Positions 37,112 to 44,851 of a stretch of DNA of 64,000 nucleotides are shown here, piece after piece (the stretch's first letter is position 1; the number at the start of each line of letters is the position of its first letter). Source of the DNA: CANHBY01 sp031374415 (lineage in GTDB: Bacteria; Pseudomonadota; Gammaproteobacteria; Burkholderiales; Burkholderiaceae_C); the NCBI GenBank assembly GCA_031374415.1, contig JANMGB010000119.1, forward strand, positions 62,001-126,000, read 5' to 3'. Position numbers and translations under genes: made by a program. The notes beneath the pieces are model-generated. The model did not search any database, had not been told where the DNA came from, and saw nothing but the letters and a program-made list of their open reading frames with translations.

Positions 37112-39112
37112 ATGTTTGAGAAAATCTTGATCGCCAACCGCGGCGAGATCGCTTGCCGCGTGATCCGCACCGCGCGCCGTATGGGCATTCGCACGGTGGC
37201 GGTTTACTCCGATGCTGACCGCGATGCCCAGCATGTGGCTTGGGCCGATGAGGCGGTGGGCATTGGGCCTGCAGCCAGCCGTGAGTCTTATCTGGTGATG
37301 GACAAAATATTGCAGGCGGCCCTCGATACGGGGGCGCAGGCCATCCATCCTGGCTACGGTTTTTTGAGTGAAAACGCCGAGTTCGCACGCCGCGTGGAGG
37401 CCGCGGGTGTGGTGTTCATTGGCCCCAAGCATGAGGCCATTGCGGCCATGGGCGACAAAATTGCCTCCAAGAAGCTCGCCCTGGCGGCGGGGGTCAGCGT
37501 CATCCCCGGGCATGACGAGGCCATTGCCACGGTGGACGAGGCTGTCGTGATTGCCCAGCGCATCGGCTATCCCGTCATGGTCAAGGCCAGTGCAGGGGGC
37601 GGCGGCAAGGGCTTGCGCGTGGCATTCGATGAGGCGAGCTTGCGCACCGGCTATGTGGCGTGTCGCAACGAGGCGCGCAACAGCTTTGGCGATGACCGGG
37701 TCTTCATCGAGAAGTTCGTTCAGTCGCCCCGGCACATCGAGATTCAGGTGCTGGCCGATGCCCAAGGCCACACTGTCTTTCTGTGGGAGCGCGAGTGCTC
37801 GATTCAGCGGCGCCACCAAAAGGTGATTGAAGAGGCCCCCAGCCCGTTTCTCGATGAAGCCACTCGACAAGCCATGGGGGCACAAGCGGTGGCCCTGGCG
37901 CGCGCCGTGAACTACCAATCGGCCGGGACGGTGGAGTTTGTGGTGGGGGCCCAGCGCGATTTTTACTTCTTGGAGATGAACACACGCTTGCAGGTCGAGC
38001 ACCCCGTCACGGAGTGCATCACGGGTCTGGACCTGGTGGAGCAGATGATTCGCATTGCCGCGGGCGAGCCCTTGGCGTTCGCCCAATCCGACATCGTGCG
38101 TCAGGGCTGGGCGATGGAATGCCGCATCAATGCGGAAGACCCAGCTCGCAATTTTTTGCCCAGCACAGGACGCCTGGTGCGTTATGAGCCGCCGTTGACT
38201 GGTGCGGGCGTGCGGGTCGACAGCGGCGTGGCCGAGGGGGGCGAGATTTCGGTGCACTACGATGCGATGGTGGCCAAGTTGATCACCCACGGGGTGGATC
38301 GCTTGGATGCGATCCAGAAGATGCGCACGGCCCTCAATGCCTTTGCCATTCGAGGCATACGCACGAACCTGCCGTTTCAGGCGGCGCTGTTGTCGCACCC
38401 GAAGTTTGTCTCCGGCGACTTTCACACCGGGTTCATTGCCGATCATTTTTCTAAGGGCTTTGACAGCGCATCGGCGGCCCACCCGCAGCCCGTTTTTGTC
38501 TGGTCGTTGGCGGCCGCGGTGCACCGCCGTTTGCTGGAGCGCGCGACGCGCATCAGCGGTCAGCTGCCAGGCCATGAGCTGCAGATCGGGAGTGATTTTG
38601 TGGTGGTGTTGTTGGACCCTTTGGGGCAGCATCAGCACATCCCCGTCACCGTTCACACGCAAGGCGATGAGATTCATGTGGGCTTGCCGGGACAAGCTCA
38701 CGTCATAACGCTGCAAGGGCCTTTGCGCTTGCTGGCGGTGCATGGCACCTTCGATGGGCAGCCCTTCGTGGCCCAGGTGGAGCGCCAGGGCTTGACCACC
38801 CACATCACGCACGACGGGGTGTGCGTGGCCACCCGCGTCATGTTGCCGCGCGCGGCAGCCTTGAGCCAGCTCATGCCGTTCAAGCCGCCCCAAGATTGGT
38901 CACAGTTCTTGCGCTCACCCATGCCCGGCCTGTTGGTCGAAGTGGCCGTGGTGCCGGGGCAAAAGGTGATGCCCGGCGAGCGCCTGGCCGTGATCGAAGC
39001 CATGAAAATGGAAAACGTGCTGCTCGCCGAGAGCGAGCACGTGATCGATCAGGTGGTCACCCCGCAAGGGGACACCTTGGCGGTCGACCAAGTGATTTTG
39101 AGGTTCAAATGA
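37112..39112 (+). CDS. pccA: Propionyl-CoA carboxylase, alpha subunit (biotin carboxylase plus BCCP)
   Basis: It carboxylates its own biotin using ATP and bicarbonate for PccB. The 666 residues begin FEKILIANRGEIACRVIRTAR. The biotin-carboxylase ATP-grasp domain shows KASAGGGGKGLRV, HIEIQVLADAQG, WERECSIQRRHQKVIEEAPS and EMNTRLQVEHPVTE. A BT-type linker domain follows, and the C-terminal biotinyl domain has EAMKMEN (biotinylated Lys 632). Its TGA overlaps the ATG of the next gene (ATGA). Confidence 0.96.
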   Translation: MFEKILIANRGEIACRVIRTARRMGIRTVAVYSDADRDAQHVAWADEAVGIGPAASRESYLVMDKILQAALDTGAQAIHPGYGFLSENAEFARRVEAAGVVFIGPKHEAIAAMGDKIASKKLALAAGVSVIPGHDEAIATVDEAVVIAQRIGYPVMVKASAGGGGKGLRVAFDEASLRTGYVACRNEARNSFGDDRVFIEKFVQSPRHIEIQVLADAQGHTVFLWERECSIQRRHQKVIEEAPSPFLDEATRQAMGAQAVALARAVNYQSAGTVEFVVGAQRDFYFLEMNTRLQVEHPVTECITGLDLVEQMIRIAAGEPLAFAQSDIVRQGWAMECRINAEDPARNFLPSTGRLVRYEPPLTGAGVRVDSGVAEGGEISVHYDAMVAKLITHGVDRLDAIQKMRTALNAFAIRGIRTNLPFQAALLSHPKFVSGDFHTGFIADHFSKGFDSASAAHPQPVFVWSLAAAVHRRLLERATRISGQLPGHELQIGSDFVVVLLDPLGQHQHIPVTVHTQGDEIHVGLPGQAHVITLQGPLRLLAVHGTFDGQPFVAQVERQGLTTHITHDGVCVATRVMLPRAAALSQLMPFKPPQDWSQFLRSPMPGLLVEVAVVPGQKVMPGERLAVIEAMKMENVLLAESEHVIDQVVTPQGDTLAVDQVILRFK

Positions 39113-40221
39113 ACTTTCGCCTTCCTGTGATTTCTAGGCGGCGTCGCCAGTTGATGTTGGCCGCTTTGTCAGCTTGCTGCGGGGCGGGCTGTGCCGGCTC
39201 ATCCCAGCCCGTGCCGCAAGGCCTCGTTGCAGAGCCCTTGCCCGCAGACCAGGTGGTCCAACGGATTGCCTTTGGTTCGTGTATCCACCAAGACCGGCCG
39301 CAGCCGATTTGGCAGGCCGTGTTGGCCGACCAGCCCGATGCGTTCATCTTCGCGGGCGACAACGTTTATGCCAGTGGCGCGTTTTTTAGCCTGGAGCGCC
39401 TGCGCGCCGCCTATGTCAAGGCGGCAGGACAGGCTGGCATGGCGGCGTTTCGTGCGCGCATCCCTCACTGGGCCATCTGGGACGACCATGACTACGGTGT
39501 CAACGACGGCGGAGCGGAGTTCACCGATCAGCAATTGAGCAAGGATGAATTTTTGTCGTTTTGGCAGGTTCCGCTGCAGGATCCGCGTCGGCACAGGGCC
39601 GGGCTGTACCACGCGGTGGTGCACGGCCCCCCAGGGCGGCGTGTGCAGGTGATATTGCTGGACACACGGTGGTTTCGTTCACCCTTGAAGGTCACCGACC
39701 AGTTCAATGCGCCGGGCAAAGAGCGCTACGTCCCGGACGATGCTGCGCACAAGACGATGCTGGGTGACAGCCAGTGGGCGTGGCTGCGCGAGCAACTCCA
39801 GGTACCCGCCGACTTGCGTTTGCTGGTGTCCAGCGTGCAGGTGTTGGCGCAGGGGCATGGCTACGAGCGTTGGGGCAATTTGCCGCGGGAGCTGTCACGC
39901 TTGCTTGCGTTGCTGCGTGAAACGCGTGCGCAAGGCGTGGTGATGCTGTCAGGTGACCGGCACTTGGGCGCGATATACCAACATGAGCAGGATGCGCCCT
40001 ATCGCTTGACCGAGGTCACCAGCAGCGGCATCACACAATCTTTTCCGAATGCGCCCGAGCCCGGGCCCAATCGTTTGGGTGACATTTTGGGCGAGGTGAA
40101 TTTTGGGGTGGTGGATGTCGATTGGGCCGCGCGGCAGGTGCGCTTGTCGTTGAAAGATGTACAGGGTCAGGTGCGCCGGTCGATTACGCTACGTTTGGAT
40201 GATTTGGCACTCAAGGGGTGA
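39109..40221 (+). CDS. PhoD-like exported metallophosphatase
   Basis: The 370-residue product is a PhoD-family phosphatase or phosphodiesterase: FGSCIHQDRPQPIW, FAGDNVYAS, IWDDHDYGVNDGG, LLDTRWFRSPL and SGDRHLGAIY supply the metal-binding pattern. The N-terminus (SRRRRQLMLAALSACCGAGC) has a twin-Arg-like stretch and a lipobox LSAC, so it could be a Tat-exported lipoprotein. The substrate is unknown. It is translationally coupled to pccA by a 4-base overlap and lies 3 bases before the VOC gene, odd company for a propionate operon. Confidence 0.82.
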   Translation: MNFRLPVISRRRRQLMLAALSACCGAGCAGSSQPVPQGLVAEPLPADQVVQRIAFGSCIHQDRPQPIWQAVLADQPDAFIFAGDNVYASGAFFSLERLRAAYVKAAGQAGMAAFRARIPHWAIWDDHDYGVNDGGAEFTDQQLSKDEFLSFWQVPLQDPRRHRAGLYHAVVHGPPGRRVQVILLDTRWFRSPLKVTDQFNAPGKERYVPDDAAHKTMLGDSQWAWLREQLQVPADLRLLVSSVQVLAQGHGYERWGNLPRELSRLLALLRETRAQGVVMLSGDRHLGAIYQHEQDAPYRLTEVTSSGITQSFPNAPEPGPNRLGDILGEVNFGVVDVDWAARQVRLSLKDVQGQVRRSITLRLDDLALKG

Positions 40222-40224
40222 GAG

Positions 40225-40698
40225 ATGACGCGACCGTTTCGGGTGTTGGGGCTGCAACAGGTGGCCATTGGTGGGCTCAGCAAAGACCGCCTGCGCACGC
40301 TGTGGGTGGACTTGTTGGGCTTGACGCCCCAAGGCACTTTCGTGTCGGAGCGCGAAAATGTCGACGAAGACATCTGCGTACTGGGCCACGGCCCTTGGCA
40401 AGTCGAGGTCGACCTGATGCAGCCGCTGGACCTTGATAAAAAACCTGCTGTCCACACCACACCGCTGAACCACATCGGGTTGTGGATTGATGATCTGCCT
40501 GCGGCTGTCCAGTGGTTGAGCGCACAGGGGGTGCGTTTTGCACCTGGCGGAATTCGCCCCGGGGCCTCAGGGCATGACATCTGCTTCATTCATCCCAAAA
40601 GCAGTGCAGAGTTTCCGTGGGGGGGCGAGGGCGTGCTGATTGAGTTGGTGCAAGCGCCCCCTGAGGTGATTTTGGCAGCCACTGAGGCGAGGCACTAG
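40225..40698 (+). CDS. VOC-family protein, probable methylmalonyl-CoA epimerase
   Basis: The 157-residue glyoxalase-fold protein has two beta-alpha-beta-beta-beta repeats and the epimerase-like C-terminal half: LNHIGLWIDDLPAAVQWLSAQGVRF, ICFIHPKS and GVLIELVQAP. Epimerase would interconvert (S)- and (R)-methylmalonyl-CoA, the step missing between PccAB and the mutase. The metal His in LNHIG and the Glu in LIELV are present. At the first ligand position (usually DH-I/V) the sequence is LQQVAIG, so Gln replaces His. Its TAG stop coincides with the first bases of the adjacent repeat element, which may have trimmed or replaced the native 3' end. Confidence 0.7.
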   Translation: MTRPFRVLGLQQVAIGGLSKDRLRTLWVDLLGLTPQGTFVSERENVDEDICVLGHGPWQVEVDLMQPLDLDKKPAVHTTPLNHIGLWIDDLPAAVQWLSAQGVRFAPGGIRPGASGHDICFIHPKSSAEFPWGGEGVLIELVQAPPEVILAATEARH

Positions 40699-41017
40699 GA
40701 CCCGTCTCAGTGAATTTGAAAGATTGAATTGTTGCCGGGCTCATAGTGAAGTGCACAGGCTGCTGGATTCCCGCCTGCGCGGGAATGACGTAGCTAGATG
40801 CCAACCCCTGCGCCCGTTACCCCCGCCCACACCCGTCATCCCCGCCCACCCCGTCATCCCCGCCCACATCCGTCATCCCCGCGTAGGCGGGGATCCAGGA
40901 GGGTGCCTGAAGCGCAACAGGCCCGGGCATGCTCCATTCCTGCACGCTCCGCCTGCCCATGCGCCACCTGTTCGCTTTGGCGGATCAACCTTTCAAACTC
41001 ACTGAGACGGGGTACTA
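40696..41017. mobile_element. MITE-like element, copy 3 (inverted orientation)
   Basis: This 322-base copy fills the gap between two convergent genes. Left terminus CTAGGACCCGTCTCAG has lost one base relative to the family; the right terminus, inverted, is CTAGTACCCCGTCTCAG. Arms carry TTTGAAAGATTGA and TTTGAAAGGTTGA. Internal hairpins are at 40767-40786 (ATTCCCGC-CTGC-GCGGGAAT) and 40875-40894 (ATCCCCGC-GTAG-GCGGGGAT), with about three diverged 19-bp units between them. The arm containing CAAAGCGAACAGGTGG is on the right, so it is inverted relative to copies 1 and 2. Both neighbouring genes take their TAG stop codons from its two ends. Confidence 0.8.
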
Positions 41018-41728
41018 GACCGCAGGGACGATGCGCCTCAAGGCCCGCACCTTTCGCCATAGCACCGCCTTGGGCAGCTGCATCGACATCACTTGCATGC
41101 AGCGCTCCAACCAGCCCGTGCGGTTCTGCAAGCGGTCAATGGCCTTGCTCAAGTCGCGCGTGACCGAGGCGCCATAGGCCTGCTCGGCTTTGGCAAGGGC
41201 GGCCCGCAGGGCAGGCAACGGCAATGCCAGCATGGCCAGGTCAATCACATCGCGGCTGAATACGCCGTCATCGGCTTGGCGGTCAGAGTTGGCCAGCAGC
41301 TTGGACGTTGCCAAGTCCAGGCGGGTGAGCGTGCTGACGCCGCAGATAGCATCTGGTGCGCCAGGTGGCTCCAGTGCAATGCGTGCCTCGCGAACGATCT
41401 CAAGCTTGATCGCTTGCCCGTCCATCTGAACCTGGGTGCGAATGCCGTACTGATCAGCCCGTATTTCCCGCAGCGCCATCAGGGGCATCGCATGGGGGTG
41501 CGTGATGGCAGCCAAGCCACTGGGGTTGGTTAGCAGTTGGCGCAACTCCCGATAGCCTGCGGGGTCCGATACCAAAAAATCGATGTCGACGGATTCCCGG
41601 TATTCGCCGCAAAGCAAGGCAATGCAGGTGCCGCCCCCAAACAGACAACCGTGCTGGCGCAGCATCGTCCCGTTCAAGGCGCTTAGGACATGTGCAATGC
41701 GCTGGTGGTGTGGGCGCTCAAACTGCAT
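41015..41728 (-). CDS. AbiEii/AbiGii-type nucleotidyltransferase, putative toxin
   Basis: The 237-residue protein has the nucleotidyltransferase signature of the AbiEii family: GGGTCIALLCGEYRESVDIDFL (motif I with the two Asp), a beta-strand IKLEIVRE, and TRLDLATSKLLANSDR ... FSRDVIDLAML, matching the conserved Lys/Arg-Asp block. AbiEii toxins of type IV systems use NTPs and block growth, some by modifying tRNA. The gene starts 8 bases after an Xre-type regulator, as toxin follows antitoxin. Its stop codon TAG is formed by the end of the neighbouring repeat element, so the C-terminus may be altered. A non-toxic chromosomal NTase is the alternative. Confidence 0.78.
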   Translation of the reverse strand: MQFERPHHQRIAHVLSALNGTMLRQHGCLFGGGTCIALLCGEYRESVDIDFLVSDPAGYRELRQLLTNPSGLAAITHPHAMPLMALREIRADQYGIRTQVQMDGQAIKLEIVREARIALEPPGAPDAICGVSTLTRLDLATSKLLANSDRQADDGVFSRDVIDLAMLALPLPALRAALAKAEQAYGASVTRDLSKAIDRLQNRTGWLERCMQVMSMQLPKAVLWRKVRALRRIVPAV

Positions 41729-41736
41729 GTTGCGGG

Positions 41737-42243
41737 TTAGGTCTGCGCCGGGCTGTGCTGCAGGGCCAGCCGCAGCGCCTGCAGCAAAGCCTGTTCATCA
41801 GCTGACATGGCTTGCAAGTCGAGTTGGCGCGCGTTGCGCTCGTAGATGTCCAGCGCCTCGATCGGCGTGAGTGTTTCCGTGCCATGCACCTGCCATGCCA
41901 GCGCACGCAACTGTGGGTAGTCGGCCAGCGCCACGCGCGCCGGAATCCATCCCTCGCGGTCTGGTGCCTGGGCTGCGCGCTTCTTCTGGTCAGCCATGTT
42001 GATCGCTTGGAGCGACAGCCCCAGGGCGGCCAAGGCGTTGCACCATGCGCCGATGGTTACCGACGACTCGCCTTTTTCGATGCGGTGCAGCGTCACGCGC
42101 GAGATCCCGGCCGCCTCGGCAGTCACCGTAGCACTCAGGCGCAACGCCTTGCGCAGGGCCCGAACTTGCGAGCCCAACGCTTGCAAGGCGCCAGCGGGTG
42201 AAGGGTCAGAATCTGCAAAAAATGGAGTCATAGTGAATGCCAT
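41737..42243 (-). CDS. Xre-family HTH protein, putative antitoxin/autorepressor
   Basis: The 168-residue protein has an N-terminal Cro/C1-type HTH (about 20-85: LGSQVRALRKALRLSATVTAEAAGISRVTLHRIEKGESSV) and a C-terminal region (about 95-168) rich in helices that I do not recognise. It precedes the AbiEii-like gene by 8 bases and is the presumptive antitoxin. The start is ATG 42243, with TAAAGA directly upstream, or ATG 42231. A palindrome 12 bases upstream of the start is a likely autoregulatory operator. Confidence 0.78.
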   Translation of the reverse strand: MAFTMTPFFADSDPSPAGALQALGSQVRALRKALRLSATVTAEAAGISRVTLHRIEKGESSVTIGAWCNALAALGLSLQAINMADQKKRAAQAPDREGWIPARVALADYPQLRALAWQVHGTETLTPIEALDIYERNARQLDLQAMSADEQALLQALRLALQHSPAQT

Positions 42244-42254
42244 TCTTTACAAAA

Positions 42255-42274
42255 TGACATTTTTGTCAAGTATA
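42255..42274 (-). promoter_or_regulatory. Palindromic operator overlapping the xre/AbiEii promoter
   Basis: TGACA-N4-TGTCA is a perfect inverted repeat at 42255-42268, in an AT-rich island. On the minus strand TATACT at 42269-42274 (5 of 6 to the -10 consensus) directly abuts it, so the palindrome would cover the transcription start, the position expected for repression. The -35 at normal spacing is weak (TCAAAA). A TTGACA at 42264-42269 also exists but lacks a properly spaced -10. Confidence 0.55.
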
Positions 42275-42295
42275 AGAATCACTTTTCAATATTTT

Positions 42296-42316
42296 GAGCC
42301 AAGGCGCGCTTGGCTC
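42296..42316. other. Perfect stem-loop between the MBL and xre genes
   Basis: GAGCCAAG-GCGCG-CTTGGCTC forms an 8-bp perfect stem with a 5-base loop. It lies downstream of the minus-strand MBL gene stop and upstream of the xre promoter. It is not followed by a U-tract in either direction (AAAATATT on the minus strand), so it is not a classical intrinsic terminator. Confidence 0.5.
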
Positions 42317-42363
42317 ATCCAGGCCGAAGAGCGACCCGTCACCCACGACAACATGGCCGAGTC

Positions 42364-43332
42364 TCAGTGCTGGGGCGCCGCGGCGTCCAGCCACACGCCC
42401 AAGCCTTGCGCATTGAGCTCAATGTCAACCGACAAACAAGTGGAGAGCGCCTCATCGCTGACTTGGCCCCCCAAGGCCCGGTATTGCTCTAGGTAGAGTG
42501 ATGCGAGGCGTTTGCAAAGGAGGGGGTGGCGTTGGGCCGCGGGCAGCTCGGCCACGCTGCGGGCGCTGTCGACCATGAGGTTAACTTGCGCCAACAGCCG
42601 TGAGCCCAGCTCAGGCAGATCGGTGACCGGGCCGAAATGCGTGAGGTAGGCGGTGGTGGCTTGCAGGGCCATCAAGCGCCGAACCGATTGGCACAGCGCA
42701 TCGGGGTCGAATTGCACGGGCGTGCTGCTGGGCAAAATGTAGCGGCCTTGCGGCGTGTCGAGCTCGGGGTAGGACAGGCCGAAGGTGTCGCCGGTGAAGA
42801 TGCCTTGGCTGCGGGCATCCCAGATGCAGTGGTGGTGTCGGGCATGCCCCGGTGTATCAAACAACTGCAGGATGCGCCTGCCCAGCTGAAGGGTCATGCC
42901 ATCAAAGCTGGTGGTGACCCGCTCGCTGGGGACGCCCACCACGGTGCCATAGGTGCGGGCAACGGCTTCGATCCCGTAGACAGCCTGGGCCCCTTGGACC
43001 AGGCGTGTAGGGTCCACCAGGTGAGGGGCACCACGAGGGTGCACCAGCAATCGGGCGTAGGGCAGTTGTTGCATCAACAGGCCCACGCCGCCAGCATGAT
43101 CCAGGTGCACGTGGGTGGCAATCACCCAATCCACAGCGTCTGGCCCCAAACCCCGCGCAGCCAGGGCCGCGAGTAAGCGCGGCACACTGTCGTTGGCGCC
43201 GGTGTCGATGAAGGCCGCTCGGTGAGTGTCGACCAGTAAGTAGCTGGCATCGAACTGGGGACGCTGAAAACCAGTGTCAATCAGGTCAATGCCGTGGGGC
43301 AGGGGCTGAACCCAAGGGGGCAAAGTGCTCAT
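42364..43332 (-). CDS. MBL-fold metallohydrolase
   Basis: The 322-residue protein has the metallo-beta-lactamase fold: FIDTGANDSV, THVHLDHAGG (metal site HxHxDH), VHPRGAPHLVDP, DTPGHARHHHCIWD and FTGDTFGLSYPEL. The C-terminal third (about 200-322) is helical. Substrate unknown; glyoxalase II-like thioester hydrolysis or lactonase activity are family possibilities. ATG 43332 gives a family-like start (LPPWVQPLPHGIDLIDTGF); the frame stays open to 43938 but the extension is not protein-like. Confidence 0.85.
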   Translation of the reverse strand: MSTLPPWVQPLPHGIDLIDTGFQRPQFDASYLLVDTHRAAFIDTGANDSVPRLLAALAARGLGPDAVDWVIATHVHLDHAGGVGLLMQQLPYARLLVHPRGAPHLVDPTRLVQGAQAVYGIEAVARTYGTVVGVPSERVTTSFDGMTLQLGRRILQLFDTPGHARHHHCIWDARSQGIFTGDTFGLSYPELDTPQGRYILPSSTPVQFDPDALCQSVRRLMALQATTAYLTHFGPVTDLPELGSRLLAQVNLMVDSARSVAELPAAQRHPLLCKRLASLYLEQYRALGGQVSDEALSTCLSVDIELNAQGLGVWLDAAAPQH

Positions 43333-43527
43333 GCCGCATTGTGAAGGTGACGGGATGAAAGTGCCAAATTCGGTGTGGGCAGTTGGCACAAAGGCGCATT
43401 CTTCGTCAAGCTCAGTCCGGCTTGAAACCCCGACTGAGAGCCTGTCACGAATCAGTTGCTCACGCCCTCTGTCCGTGGTTTTCCGCCATCCTTGCAAGTT
43501 CGGTGACTTCAGTCGTCGCAGATGCCT

Positions 43528-43535
43528 GCCGATAA
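43528..43535 (+). promoter_or_regulatory. Sigma-28-like -10 element upstream of the HD-GYP gene
   Basis: GCCGATAA is an exact match to the -10 of flagellar sigma-28 (FliA) promoters and lies 40 bases before ATG 43576. The expected -35 (TAAA 15 bases upstream) is not present; the bases there read TCAG. It may be coincidence. Nothing else is evident in 43333-43575. Confidence 0.25.
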
Positions 43536-43575
43536 ATAGCCATGCAACTGCCTGTCCCTCTCCTGCGTGGCTCTG

Positions 43576-44829
43576 ATGCTTAAAAAAATCGCTGTCAAAG
43601 ACCTGTGTGTTGGCATGCACCTCCATTCCTTGGAGGGGGCGTGGCTCAGCCATCCCTTCTGGAAGACAAAGTTTGTACTCGATGACCCTCAGGACGTCGT
43701 CAAGGTGGTCCAAAGTGGCATTGAGCATTGCTGGATCGACTCCAGCAAAGGGCTTGACGTCGCCGCCGATGCCCCCCCTTCCTCCAGGAGTGCTGCCGAG
43801 CCGAAGGCCAAAGTGGCGGCTGACATCCCGGCGGCTCCTGCCGTGTCCGATGAGCGACCCGTCCCGCTGTCCGAAGAAGTCAAACGGGCTGCAGCACTGG
43901 TGTCCAACTCGAAGCAGGCTGTGACGGCGTTGTTTCACGAAGCCCGCATGGGCAAGGCGTTGAATGCGGAAAACTGCCTGCCACTGGTCGACGAGATTGC
44001 CAGCTCAGTGTCGCGCAACCCCCAGGCGCTGATCGGCCTGGCCCGCCTGAAAACGCATGACGACTACACCTACATGCATTCGGTGGCTGTGTGTGCCTTG
44101 ATGGTGTCGCTGGCTAAACAGCTGCACCTGGATGAGAGCCAAGTGCGCAGTGCCGGTTTGGCCGGGTTGCTGCACGATATTGGCAAAATGTTCATGCCCA
44201 CGGACGTTCTCAACAAACCCGGGAAACTGACGGACGAAGAGTTTGATGTCATCAAGACCCATCCAGCCCTAGGGCATGCAGCTCTGCTTCGAGGCAATGG
44301 CGTGCCGGAAACGGCGATGGACGTGTGCTTGCATCACCACGAACGCGTGGATGGCAAGGGCTACCCACACGGCCTCAAGGACGATCAAATCAGCTTACTT
44401 GCCAAGATGGGTGCTGTTTGCGACGTCTATGACGCCATCACCTCCACCCGGCCTTACAAGCAAGGCTGGGACCCTGCCGAGTCGGTGCGCAAAATGGCCG
44501 AGTGGCGAGCAGGTCATTTTGACGAAGGGGTTTTCCAGGCCTTCGTCAAAAGCCTTGGGATCTACCCGGTGGGTTCCTTGGTACGGATGCAGTCGAGTCG
44601 CTTGGCGGTGGTGGTGGCGCAAAACGAGCACTCGCTCGTCGCGCCGGTCGTGAAGGTGTTTTTCTCAACACGTTCACAAATGCACATTTCGCCGGAACTC
44701 TTGGACTTGTCTCAACCGCACTGCAGTGACCGCATTGCCGAGCGCGAATCCAATGCCGAATGGAAGTTCACCCACCTGGACGAGCTTTGGGCCGGCAAAG
44801 ATAACCTGCGACGCATGGGCATCAAGTAG
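43576..44829 (+). CDS. HD-GYP domain protein, probable c-di-GMP phosphodiesterase
   Basis: The 417-residue protein has a DUF3391-type N-terminal domain (LKKIAVKDLCVGMHLHSLEGAWLSHPFW, about 1-100), a linker, and an HD-GYP domain with HSVAVCALMVSLAKQL, LLHDIGKMFMPTDVLNKPGKL (about 200), and the defining HHERVDGKGYPHGL (about 254-267), followed by MGAVCDVYDAITSTRPYK. Key residues for the metal site and GYP loop are present, so it should linearise c-di-GMP. ATG 43576 is used; a GTG three codons upstream (43567) is possible. It is convergent with the adhesin, 22 bases apart. Confidence 0.92.
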   Translation: MLKKIAVKDLCVGMHLHSLEGAWLSHPFWKTKFVLDDPQDVVKVVQSGIEHCWIDSSKGLDVAADAPPSSRSAAEPKAKVAADIPAAPAVSDERPVPLSEEVKRAAALVSNSKQAVTALFHEARMGKALNAENCLPLVDEIASSVSRNPQALIGLARLKTHDDYTYMHSVAVCALMVSLAKQLHLDESQVRSAGLAGLLHDIGKMFMPTDVLNKPGKLTDEEFDVIKTHPALGHAALLRGNGVPETAMDVCLHHHERVDGKGYPHGLKDDQISLLAKMGAVCDVYDAITSTRPYKQGWDPAESVRKMAEWRAGHFDEGVFQAFVKSLGIYPVGSLVRMQSSRLAVVVAQNEHSLVAPVVKVFFSTRSQMHISPELLDLSQPHCSDRIAERESNAEWKFTHLDELWAGKDNLRRMGIK

Positions 44830-44851
44830 GGCCGGCCTCGGTTGCCAGTCT

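Noticed and set aside
42296..42316. Stem-loop considered as an intrinsic terminator of the MBL gene
   Set aside because: No U-tract follows on the minus strand; listed only as a structural feature.
43333..43938. N-terminal extension of the MBL hydrolase by about 200 residues
   Set aside because: The family start is at 43332; the extension overlaps the HD-GYP gene head-to-head and is not protein-like.
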